The position numbers and the translations under genes are program-made. This document shows, one piece after another, positions 34,314-42,193 of a stretch of 64,000 nucleotides of DNA. Location of the stretch: positions 35,279-99,278 of the forward strand of contig JBPOHS010000075.1 in assembly GCA_052035295.1 (NCBI GenBank), written 5' to 3'. Origin of the DNA: HdN1 sp052035295 (GTDB lineage: Bacteria; Pseudomonadota; Gammaproteobacteria; Pseudomonadales; Ketobacteraceae). A model generated the notes under the pieces. That model worked only from the letters and a program-made list of their open reading frames with translations. It had not been told where the DNA came from and ran no database searches. Each line of letters starts with the position of its first letter. Within the stretch, counting starts at the first letter, position 1.

Positions 34314-36184
34314 TGTTCATCCTGTTTTTGTTGATACCACCAGGCCGAAAATCCCAGGCTGAACGGTGGTGTTTTGTCAGGGCGATGCAGCTTAGCATCG
34401 TATGCAATGCGATGATGTCCAAGATACCACTGCGGTATCGTAAAATAATTCCATAGCAGAACGCGATCCAGGGCTGCCGTTGTAGTGAAAACCTCCGCCA
34501 GTGAGCCAGCACTGGCAAGTCGGTCAAGCAGCCGGTCAACCTCGTTATTCTGAATGCCACTATAGTTGTAGGAGGCATTTCTGCCAGCCTGGGAGCTGTG
34601 GAAAAACAAACGCAGATCGTAAGTGGGAATCTGGCTTTGCGGGAGCGTTGCCACGGTTACGTCATAGTCGAACTTGTCGAGTCGGGACTTGAACTGCGTT
34701 TCATCGACACTGCGAAGGCTGGCTTGTATTCCGATTTTCTGGAGGTTGCGTATATAGGGCTGAATCACGCGTGCCATTGAGGCATGATCGACCAGGAATT
34801 CGAACCTGACGGCGCTGCCATCAGGGGCATAGAGCTGATCCTTGTCGAGGGTAAAGCCGGCCTGTTTCAACAAACGCATGGCTTCCTTGAGCTGCGGTCT
34901 GGGATTGCCGTTACCCGCAGTGCGCGGAAGCAGGAAAACCTCCCGGAACATCGGGTGTGATTCAGGGACGCCTGCCCCGAGCAATAACGCGCGTTCTTCA
35001 GGGGAGGGCAAGTTGCGCGCCCCGGCCGAGGAGTTCGGAAAGTAGGTGTTTGCGCGGAAGTAGGCATCGTTGAACAGGTACTTGTTGGTCCATTCAAAGT
35101 CGAAGGCCAGGGTCAGTGCCTTGCGAAATTCAATATTGTTGAACGGGGCGCGTCGCAAGTTCAGGGCAAAATACTGAAAGGTTGCCGGAATCTGGTGCGG
35201 AATCTGCTGCTTTTGCAGCGCACCGCTGCGCATGCCCGGAAAATCGTAGGCCGTCGCCCAGTTCTTCGCCACATATTCTACCCAGGCCGATAATTTACCG
35301 GATTTGAACGCTTCGAACGCTACCGTTCGATCACGGAAAAATTCATAGCTCAATCGGTCAAAGTTGAACTGGTTGCGATAATAAAAGTGATTCTTGCTCC
35401 AGAAATTGTCGACGCGGCAGAGATCGATGCTACGCCCGAAACGGAAGTCGCAGATGCGATATGGGCCACTCAACAGCGGCGGTTCATTCAGCGTGGCGCC
35501 GAAGTCCCGGTTCTTCCAGAAATTGGCTGACATGACGGGGAGCTCCCCCAACCGGAATACCATTTGTCTGCCGGCGCCCGGTTTGAGCACAAAGGTAATC
35601 CTGTCGGCAGATTCGACCGTCACGCTTTCGATATCGCGGTAGATATCGCTGAATCGGGGATGCGCTGATTCACCGGTGAGGAGGGTGTAGCTGACGTGAA
35701 CATCGTTGGCGGTGATGGGTGTTCCGTCGTGAAAACGGGCGTCGGGACGAATGCCAAAACTCACCTGCTGATAGTCGCTGTCGAACTCCACATAGGAACA
35801 AATCAGGCAGTATGCGGTCTGCGCCTCATCCGGGGAAGGCAGATACTCATTACCGCCCGCCATGAGTGTCTCGTTCAGCGCATCGATACCCCACATGCGC
35901 TGATCGGAGGCAAACGTCAGGCTCACGCCTTTGAGCGAATAGGGGTTGAGAGTATCGTAGCTGCCGAATGCAGGGAGAACGATGCGGCCACCCTTGACGG
36001 CTTTGTTGCTGGAGAAGTCCAGGGCGACGGCGTCCGGAAGATAGCGTGGTTCGCCGTAGAGGGCGATGGCAGAATAACGCTGACCGGCAAGCAGGGGATT
36101 GCTGCCCATGAGCACTGCGAAAAAAGCCAAAAGACAGAAAACGATAGAGCGGTACGGGATTCGCAAGGTGAGTGGCGCTGTCAT
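34310..36184 (-). CDS. YejA/NppA-like extracellular solute-binding protein, distal copy
   Basis: A second SBP_bac_5 protein (624 residues from ATG 36184), divergent from the proximal copy but built alike: signal segment (SIVFCLLAFFAVLMGS), YGEPRYLPDAVALDF, DARFHDGTPITANDV, and a C-terminal FTIPQWYLGHHRIAYDAK. ATG 36184 has no clear Shine-Dalgarno sequence; the frame stays open to 36265, but that region holds the promoter. P. aeruginosa also has two binding proteins (NppA1, NppA2) ahead of this permease set, so the pair is probably ancestral. Confidence 0.9.
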   Translation of the reverse strand: MTAPLTLRIPYRSIVFCLLAFFAVLMGSNPLLAGQRYSAIALYGEPRYLPDAVALDFSSNKAVKGGRIVLPAFGSYDTLNPYSLKGVSLTFASDQRMWGIDALNETLMAGGNEYLPSPDEAQTAYCLICSYVEFDSDYQQVSFGIRPDARFHDGTPITANDVHVSYTLLTGESAHPRFSDIYRDIESVTVESADRITFVLKPGAGRQMVFRLGELPVMSANFWKNRDFGATLNEPPLLSGPYRICDFRFGRSIDLCRVDNFWSKNHFYYRNQFNFDRLSYEFFRDRTVAFEAFKSGKLSAWVEYVAKNWATAYDFPGMRSGALQKQQIPHQIPATFQYFALNLRRAPFNNIEFRKALTLAFDFEWTNKYLFNDAYFRANTYFPNSSAGARNLPSPEERALLLGAGVPESHPMFREVFLLPRTAGNGNPRPQLKEAMRLLKQAGFTLDKDQLYAPDGSAVRFEFLVDHASMARVIQPYIRNLQKIGIQASLRSVDETQFKSRLDKFDYDVTVATLPQSQIPTYDLRLFFHSSQAGRNASYNYSGIQNNEVDRLLDRLASAGSLAEVFTTTAALDRVLLWNYFTIPQWYLGHHRIAYDAKLHRPDKTPPFSLGFSAWWYQQKQDEQ

Positions 36185-36211
36185 GAATGTTATTGGTTTT
36201 ATTCTGGTTCG

Positions 36212-36241
36212 ACTGTACCTTAATTCCGCCGTGGTCGCCAA
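36212..36241 (-). promoter_or_regulatory. candidate promoter of the binding-protein/yej operon
   Basis: On the minus strand TTGGCG (36241-36236) and TACAGT (36217-36212) are 18 bases apart, 28 bases before the distal binding-protein ATG. The other strand of this gap has a TATACT hexamer (36294-36299) suited to the HDOD gene. Confidence 0.5.
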
Positions 36242-36329
36242 CTGATCCGCGCTGGCATGCGGCAATTGCGCTGCCTGGCGGGATTTTACTGACTATACTG
36301 CCATTAGAATATCAAGTGATGGTGGCGGG

Positions 36330-37811
36330 ATGTCTGAAACCTTTAGCGTGGGTGTCGAGGACTGGGTTGATTATCTCAGCGATGATCAGTTGCCGGTATT
36401 GGCCGAAAGCGTAAAAAGCATGACGGACCTCACCAAGACCGAAGACATTCGTGTATCGGCATTGACCGAGCAGGTTCTGAAAGATCCCAATCTGACCGGC
36501 CGACTCCTTCAGATATCCAACAGTGTCAAATACCGGGGGCTGGCCGGACAGGTGTCCACCGTCAGTCGCGCCATCATCTGGATGGGGTTCACGTCGGTTC
36601 GCGATATCACGCTTTCCATGAAAGTGCTCGACACCATGCTGGAGCACAATCCCTCGCATCATCTGTTGAAGCAGATTGCCCAAAGCTACCACTCTGCCAT
36701 GCAGACCAGTTGGATGGTGGAAGAAATCCGTCATACCGATCGCGAAGAAGCGTTCATAGCCGCGCTGTTGCGCCACGTGGGCGAGATGGCCTTCTTGTCG
36801 AGAGATGACGAGGTCAGTCGCAAGCTCAATCACTTGATCGACAATCGTGGTCTGCCGCCCCGCGAAGCGGCGCTCGAAGTACTGGGTTGCACCTTTGATG
36901 AGGTGACGGTTGGCCTGTCGCGCCGCTGGAGCCTCAGCCCCATGATTGCGGAGTCCCTGCTGAATCCCGAAGGCGCCCGCCCGGCGGTGAAAGCCATCTT
37001 GCTCAGCGAAGAACTCTGCGCCCGGGCCATTCAGGGGTGGGATCATGAGCAGGTGCAGGAGACAATCCAGAAGATCGCCAAGTTCCGCAATGCGCCAGCG
37101 AAAGACTGCCAGAAAAAGATCAAGGACACCGCTGATCTGGCTCGCGAGCTGGCGATACAGTACGGTGCGGCCAAGGTAAAGCATCTGATTCCCAGCTCCG
37201 ATACCAGTGTCGAAAACCCGCTGATATTCACGTTCGACGGGGCTCAGCCAGACAAGAAAAAGAAGAAAAACCAACCGGCAGTTGCGGTGGACACGAATGC
37301 ACAGATGCAGGTAATGCAGCACCTGTCGGCATTCATTCAATCCAAGAAATTCGATCTCAACGAACTGTTCCGGACAGCGTTGGATGGCATGAAGAACTCG
37401 CTGGCATTCTCAAGGATTGGGCTGGCCTTGATCAGCAAAGATCGCAAACAGATGAGTGCACGCACCGTGGTGGGTGCAACACCAGAATTCGGCCAGGTCA
37501 TGAATGTTCCCATGGATCAGGAAAATCTGTTTACCCAGGCGATTCGGGGTGCCCAACCTTTGTGGATCGGCTCGGTCGCCATGGCAGGTCGCAATTACCT
37601 GTTGACGCCCGCGATCAAGAACAAGACCCGCTGTGCACATTGTGTGGTTGCACCGCTCATTGTGTCTGGCAAGCCGATCGGATTGTTTTATGCGGATACA
37701 GGCGAGGAAGGAGGAGAAATCAATGACGCGCAGTACTCCGGGTTCTGCATGCTGGTGCAGCAGGTGAGCATGGTGCTCACCTCTGTCACCGCCATGCGAC
37801 CTGCGTCATAA
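36330..37811 (+). CDS. HDOD-domain signalling protein with C-terminal GAF-like region
   Basis: Residues about 20-225 form an HDOD domain (PF08668): LPVLAESVKSM, LLQISNSVKYRG, VSRAIIWMGFTSVRDI and AALLRHVGEMAFL. A charged Lys-rich linker (DKKKKKNQP, near 307-316) leads to a roughly 165-residue GAF-like domain with IGLALISKDRKQM and VVAPLIVSGKPIGLFYAD. HDOD proteins are regulatory and typically lack HD-type metal hydrolysis residues; the output is unknown. Probable promoter TATACT lies 30 bases upstream. Its last 6 bases overlap convergent mltD. Neighbours give no direct hint about its stimulus. Confidence 0.82.
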   Translation: MSETFSVGVEDWVDYLSDDQLPVLAESVKSMTDLTKTEDIRVSALTEQVLKDPNLTGRLLQISNSVKYRGLAGQVSTVSRAIIWMGFTSVRDITLSMKVLDTMLEHNPSHHLLKQIAQSYHSAMQTSWMVEEIRHTDREEAFIAALLRHVGEMAFLSRDDEVSRKLNHLIDNRGLPPREAALEVLGCTFDEVTVGLSRRWSLSPMIAESLLNPEGARPAVKAILLSEELCARAIQGWDHEQVQETIQKIAKFRNAPAKDCQKKIKDTADLARELAIQYGAAKVKHLIPSSDTSVENPLIFTFDGAQPDKKKKKNQPAVAVDTNAQMQVMQHLSAFIQSKKFDLNELFRTALDGMKNSLAFSRIGLALISKDRKQMSARTVVGATPEFGQVMNVPMDQENLFTQAIRGAQPLWIGSVAMAGRNYLLTPAIKNKTRCAHCVVAPLIVSGKPIGLFYADTGEEGGEINDAQYSGFCMLVQQVSMVLTSVTAMRPAS

Positions 37812-39065
37812 GGGCGAGCGTTTTTTGGCCGCCAATCGCGCAGCCTTGAGATCGGGGACGCGCAGTGTTTGACCAATCCGCAGGTTGTCGTTCATCAACC
37901 GATTCACCTTCTTCAGGTAATCTGGCGATGTACCGTAGCGATCGGCGAGTCGGGTAAGCGTTTCACCCGACTTCACGACATGGTCGGTACCGTAAACATA
38001 GCCTTCCGCATACACCGGCTGTGCATCACGCTTGATATTCCACTCGACGGCCGACAATTTCCAGGCAACTTGCTTGTCAACCAGGAGACGTTGCGGCGCC
38101 GACGTGTGCGTGGTGTTACGGGTAAGCCCGGTATTGTAGGGGGTCAGGTCATTGACCGAGATCCCGGCCTGGCTGGCTATCTGGCTGAGTGAAGCGGAAT
38201 GATAGAAATCCACGACCTCGAAGCCATCTTTCCAGCTGACGGCAGGCAAATGGTTGCTTCCGGCGGATTGCTTGTGCAACACATAAGCCATGGCCATCAA
38301 TTTGGTGACATAGCGCTTGGTGTGTGCCGGAATACGGAGACGTTCGAAATCGTCAATATCGATACTGGCGTAGGGTGCGCGAGCGGCGCGCTCGACAATG
38401 GCCGGACCGCAATTGTAGGCAGCGAAGGCCAACAACCAGTTATTGTCGAACTGCTTACCCAATGCGGACAAATAGCGATAGGCGCCTTGGGTTGACTCGA
38501 TGACATCACGACGCCCATCGAAATATGCGTTGGAATGAATGCCGAGACCACGGGCGGTCGCCCAGGACAACTGCCACAGACCGGTCGGGCCTGCACCAGA
38601 GGAGGCTTTGGGGTTATAGCTGCTTTCGACGGCGGGGATCAGGGCAACCTCAGCCGGAAGGCCATGACGCTCTGATTCCTGCAGCAGATAGGGAAGAAGC
38701 TGACTGCCCCGCGCAAGGTTATTGCGCAGATAATTGGGATGGCGTTCAAGCCATGCAATCTCTTCACTCAAATGCGCAGCATTGAGTTGGGGAGCAATGC
38801 TCATCTGGTGGTGAAAGTCGCTCCAGAAATCGGTGTCGTTTTCTGCGGCGACCTTTAAGCGGGTTTGCTTACCAGGTGCATTTACTACAACTTCTGCTTC
38901 GTCTTCTACTTCGGTGCTTGCGCTTGGGTTCTCAGCTTCTTGAGTCAACCTGGAGTAGGGATGTCGTAGTGGATCGACATCGGCCCGTTCCGGTAGTTGC
39001 GTCATACATCCTGTCAGCTGCGTGCCCAAACATGCTGCTACCAGCAAGTTTTTGTACTTGGCCAT
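37806..39065 (-). CDS. mltD: membrane-bound lytic murein transglycosylase D, lipoprotein
   Basis: MltD cleaves glycan strands of peptidoglycan with formation of anhydromuropeptides. The 419-residue product starts with a lipoprotein signal ending LTGC (Cys20). An SLT domain carries the catalytic Glu in AVESSYNPKASS, with GPTGLWQLSWATARGLG behind it. One C-terminal LysM repeat is seen (HVVKSGETLTRLADRYG to LRIGQTLRVPDL), fewer than the two of E. coli MltD. ATG 39065 follows GAGGA. In gammaproteobacteria mltD is typically beside gloB, as here. Confidence 0.94.
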   Translation of the reverse strand: MAKYKNLLVAACLGTQLTGCMTQLPERADVDPLRHPYSRLTQEAENPSASTEVEDEAEVVVNAPGKQTRLKVAAENDTDFWSDFHHQMSIAPQLNAAHLSEEIAWLERHPNYLRNNLARGSQLLPYLLQESERHGLPAEVALIPAVESSYNPKASSGAGPTGLWQLSWATARGLGIHSNAYFDGRRDVIESTQGAYRYLSALGKQFDNNWLLAFAAYNCGPAIVERAARAPYASIDIDDFERLRIPAHTKRYVTKLMAMAYVLHKQSAGSNHLPAVSWKDGFEVVDFYHSASLSQIASQAGISVNDLTPYNTGLTRNTTHTSAPQRLLVDKQVAWKLSAVEWNIKRDAQPVYAEGYVYGTDHVVKSGETLTRLADRYGTSPDYLKKVNRLMNDNLRIGQTLRVPDLKAARLAAKKRSPL

Positions 39066-39092
39066 TCGACATTCCTCATGTCTTTTTGTTTT

Positions 39093-39132
39093 CCCTGTAC
39101 TCAAAAGCACCATAAATCGGCGCAGTACAGGG
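39093..39132 (-). other. inverted repeat in the mltD 5' leader
   Basis: A perfect 9-base inverted repeat (CCCTGTACT at 39093-39101, AGTACAGGG at 39124-39132) encloses a 22-base loop that has a possible inner stem. It lies between the mltD promoter and its Shine-Dalgarno sequence. In the mltD transcript it is followed by A-rich sequence, so it is not a terminator there. Confidence 0.6.
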
Positions 39133-39156
39133 CCTTACCTACTCATGCTTGGCCCG

Positions 39157-39185
39157 ATTCTATGTGCATACGTTGGCTATGGCAA
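39157..39185 (-). promoter_or_regulatory. candidate mltD promoter
   Basis: On the minus strand TTGCCA (39185-39180) and TAGAAT (39162-39157) are 17 bases apart. It implies a leader of about 85 bases that includes the 39093-39132 inverted repeat. Confidence 0.6.
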
Positions 39186-39220
39186 CGATTGATTTCACAT
39201 ATTGAAACATTTCAGGGGCA

Positions 39221-39994
39221 TCAGAAGGTGTCCTTCCAGGAGCGCAAATCTTTAAATATTTCAGCGGGATATGCAACCTCTTTCAGGTTTCGCTTTAACA
39301 CTGCCCGATAAACTTCCTGCGTGTCACAGCGCAGAAACGGGTTGGTGGCGCGCTCTTCAGACAGCAGCAAGGGTACCGTCGCCAACCCTTTTACACGTTT
39401 CTGATGAACCGATGATGAACGTTGCTGCAGGGCCTGATTCCCGGGCTCGACATGCAGCGCGAACCGCAGGTTGGCTTCGGTGTACTCGTGGGCACAGTAA
39501 ACAAGGGTATCGTCGGGCAGGGTGGCAATGCGTCCAAGCGACGCATGCAGTTGCTCGGCCGTTCCGCCAAACAGGCGGCCGCAGCCGGCGCCGAACAGCG
39601 TGTCCCCGCAGAAGAAGGCTGCTCCGTTGTGCGTTCGCAGGAGGAACCCGATATGATCCGGCGTGTGTCCGGGAATGAACCAGACCTCCACCGCCAGCGA
39701 GACAAAGAGTTCGAAACGGTCATTGTCGGCATGGCGGTGGGTAACTCCGGCCAGTGGCGAGTTGATCGGAGCCCTGACGATGCAATGCGGAAACGCTACC
39801 AGCAAGCGGGCTACGCCACCCACATGGTCCGGGTGGTGATGGGTGATCCAGATCTCTGCCAGTGTCAGCGCCTGGCGATGGAGGGCCTCGATCACCGGTT
39901 CCGCGTCGCCGGGGTCGACCACTGCGGCGCGATGACCGTCATGCAAGAGCCAAACATAATTGTCCGTGAAGGTGGGGATCGGTTCTATCTTCAT
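39221..39994 (-). CDS. gloB: hydroxyacylglutathione hydrolase (glyoxalase II)
   Basis: GloB hydrolyses S-lactoylglutathione to lactate and glutathione, completing methylglyoxal detoxification. The metallo-beta-lactamase motif is THHHPDHVGG near residues 51-60; further ligands are in PGHTPDHIGF and FCGDTLFGAGCGR. The glutathione-binding C-terminal helices (CAHEYTEANLRFA) are present. 257 residues. It is divergent from the methyltransferase gene across a 40-base gap. Confidence 0.95.
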   Translation of the reverse strand: MKIEPIPTFTDNYVWLLHDGHRAAVVDPGDAEPVIEALHRQALTLAEIWITHHHPDHVGGVARLLVAFPHCIVRAPINSPLAGVTHRHADNDRFELFVSLAVEVWFIPGHTPDHIGFLLRTHNGAAFFCGDTLFGAGCGRLFGGTAEQLHASLGRIATLPDDTLVYCAHEYTEANLRFALHVEPGNQALQQRSSSVHQKRVKGLATVPLLLSEERATNPFLRCDTQEVYRAVLKRNLKEVAYPAEIFKDLRSWKDTF

Positions 39995-40034
39995 TTATGC
40001 TTTCCTGAATGCCGGTTTTTGAGGGGGACTGACC

Positions 40035-40853
40035 ATGAGACTGCCACGCTTGTTCAAATCGCCGCAATCACTTCGGGGCGGGTACATCCATGAATTGGTC
40101 AGCCAATGGTTCGACAGTGCGGAGGGCCGCGCGCTGGTGACACAGGAACGTGCGCTTTGCGACCAGATTTTACCGGACATGTTTGGTTATCATCTGCTTC
40201 AGCTAGGCTTTGGCGCCCCTCAGGTCCTCTGTGACAGCAGCCCCATCCACCATCGCGTCTATGTCGCAGAGCGCCAGGTTCCCCGGAGCGATTTATCGGT
40301 GATGGTGTCGGGGCTGGATGAACTCGCTATTGCAACGGACAGCATTGATGTGGCCGTGCTGCACCATTGCCTCGACTTTACCCTGAATCCGCAGCGGGTC
40401 TTGCGGGAAGTTTCCCGGGTCATCATTCCCGGCGGCAAGATTGTGATCGTCGGGTTCAACCCCTGGAGCTTGTGGGGCTTTTGGCGGATGTTCAGGCGAC
40501 ACTCGGCCAATGTGCCCTGGTGTGGGCAATTTCTGAGCCCTTACCGGTTGTCCGACTGGCTTGGTGTATTGGATTTGCATGTCGATGGCTATGAGGCGAC
40601 CGAGTTCGGGCTACCGGATGCGGTTCAGCGATTCAGCGGTTTCAACGGCTGGTTGAACCGGTTCGGGGCGCACTGGTGGAGCCATATGGGCGCTGCCTAT
40701 GTCATGGTGGCGACCAAACAGGTCTCGCGCATTACACCGGTCAGACCGGTTGTTCGGCCCGTCAAGCCAGCCTTGATTCCCATCCCCTTGAAAACACAGC
40801 CGACTTCCCGGAATATCCACGGCCGTCCCCCAGAATCAGAAGAGGCCAAATGA
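40035..40853 (+). CDS. SAM-dependent methyltransferase, YafS-like
   Basis: A 272-residue class I methyltransferase-fold protein. The region VLHHCLDFTLNPQRVLREVSRVIIPGGKIVIVGFNP (residues about 110-145) is the usual type 11 core, while the N-terminal SAM glycine loop is degenerate (LQLGFGAPQV). The C-terminus is Pro/Arg-rich. It lies between gloB and rnhA exactly where E. coli has yafS. GAGGGG precedes the ATG. The substrate is unknown. Its stop overlaps the rnhA start in ATGA. Confidence 0.8.
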   Translation: MRLPRLFKSPQSLRGGYIHELVSQWFDSAEGRALVTQERALCDQILPDMFGYHLLQLGFGAPQVLCDSSPIHHRVYVAERQVPRSDLSVMVSGLDELAIATDSIDVAVLHHCLDFTLNPQRVLREVSRVIIPGGKIVIVGFNPWSLWGFWRMFRRHSANVPWCGQFLSPYRLSDWLGVLDLHVDGYEATEFGLPDAVQRFSGFNGWLNRFGAHWWSHMGAAYVMVATKQVSRITPVRPVVRPVKPALIPIPLKTQPTSRNIHGRPPESEEAK

Positions 40854-41302
40854 GCGATCTTGTCGAAATATTCACTGACGGTGCCTGCAAGGGAAACCCG
40901 GGGCCCGGCGGTTGGGGCGCGTTGATGCGGTACAAGGGCGCGGAGAAAGCCCTTTCCGGCTATGAACCCCACACCACCAATAATCGTATGGAATTGATGG
41001 CTGCCATTGGCTCGCTAAAAGCGCTGACGCGGTCCTGCACGGTTGCGGTGACGACGGATTCGGAGTACCTGCGCAAGGGTATTACCGAGTGGATGTTCAA
41101 GTGGAAGAAGAATGGCTGGAAAACCGCCGCCAAGGAACCAGTCAAGAATGCCGATCTTTGGCAACTGTTGGATGCAGAGGCGCAGCGCCATCAGATCGAA
41201 TGGCACTGGGTCAAGGGACATGCCGGCCATCCGGAAAACGAAATGGCCGACCAACTGGCCAACGCTGCGATTGCAGCAGCAACGTCGCGGGGCGCATCAT
41301 GA
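40850..41302 (+). CDS. rnhA: ribonuclease HI
   Basis: RNase HI removes RNA from RNA-DNA hybrids such as R-loops and lagging-strand primers. The 150-residue product starts MSDLVEIFTDGACKGNPGPGGWG. Active-site acids are in FTDGA, NNRMELMAA, TTDSEY and NEMADQLA, all in place. ATG 40850 overlaps the upstream stop, and its stop overlaps dnaQ (ATGA), so methyltransferase-rnhA-dnaQ are translationally coupled. Confidence 0.97.
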   Translation: MSDLVEIFTDGACKGNPGPGGWGALMRYKGAEKALSGYEPHTTNNRMELMAAIGSLKALTRSCTVAVTTDSEYLRKGITEWMFKWKKNGWKTAAKEPVKNADLWQLLDAEAQRHQIEWHWVKGHAGHPENEMADQLANAAIAAATSRGAS

Positions 41303-42036
41303 GACAGATTGTACTGGATACTGAAACCACGGGCTTGGAGCCTTCAGAAGGGCACAGAATCATTGAAATCGGGTGTGTGGAACTGGTGAATCGTCGCCCG
41401 ACGGGCAATCACTTCCATCGTTATATCAATCCCGATCGCGAAGTGGATGCGGGCGCCATTGAAGTGCATGGTATCACCAATGAATTCCTGGCCGACAAAC
41501 CGCCGTTCGTACAGATCGCCGACGAGTTTTTCGAGTTCATCAAGGGAGCGGAGCTGGTCATTCATAACGCGGCGTTTGACGTCGGATTCATCAATCACGA
41601 ATTTGCACTGCTGAACCGGTATGGCAAAGTTGATCAGCATTGTGGCGTGCTCGATACGCTGCTGATGGCGCGCAAGATGCACCCGGGGCAGAAGAACAAC
41701 CTCGATGCGCTGTGTCGTCGTTACGACATCGACAACTCCCATCGCGAATTCCATGGCGCGTTACTCGATGCCCAGATCCTGGCCGATGTTTACCTGGCGA
41801 TGACCGGGGGGCAGACAGCGCTGGTGTTGCACGGCAACGACGACAGTGGTCAGAGCGGCGGGGAAGTCGGGGCCAGTGTGCGCAGACTTGCCGCTGACCG
41901 TCCCCGTTTGAAAGTGATACACGCCAATGCCGAGGACCTTGACGCCCATGAGCAGCGATTGAAAGGTGTCGACAAGCAGTCGGGCGGGAACACAGTCTGG
42001 CGCAAGCTCGACGCCGTGCCGGAATCTGCGCCCTGA
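41299..42036 (+). CDS. dnaQ: DNA polymerase III epsilon subunit (proofreading exonuclease)
   Basis: DnaQ is the 3'-5' exonuclease of the replicative polymerase. Exo motifs are VLDTETTGL, HNAAFDVGFIN and HGALLDAQILAD. Just after them, QTALVL occupies the position of the E. coli sliding-clamp-binding QTSMAF. A flexible C-terminal tail for polymerase binding follows. 245 residues, ATG 41299. Unlike E. coli, where rnhA and dnaQ are divergent, they are co-directional and overlapping here. Confidence 0.96.
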   Translation: MRQIVLDTETTGLEPSEGHRIIEIGCVELVNRRPTGNHFHRYINPDREVDAGAIEVHGITNEFLADKPPFVQIADEFFEFIKGAELVIHNAAFDVGFINHEFALLNRYGKVDQHCGVLDTLLMARKMHPGQKNNLDALCRRYDIDNSHREFHGALLDAQILADVYLAMTGGQTALVLHGNDDSGQSGGEVGASVRRLAADRPRLKVIHANAEDLDAHEQRLKGVDKQSGGNTVWRKLDAVPESAP

Positions 42037-42193
42037 GCCGGAATTCCGTGAAGAGCGTTTTGCGACGGCGTTCCATGCTTGCCCGCGACAAACCAAAAAC
42101 ATTTTGCCTATACTGGTTTATTGATATCCAGGCAAAGTGGGTCTGTGCTTGCCACACCGCGCCTGTTAGAAGGGCACTGATAAGGATTCCCCG

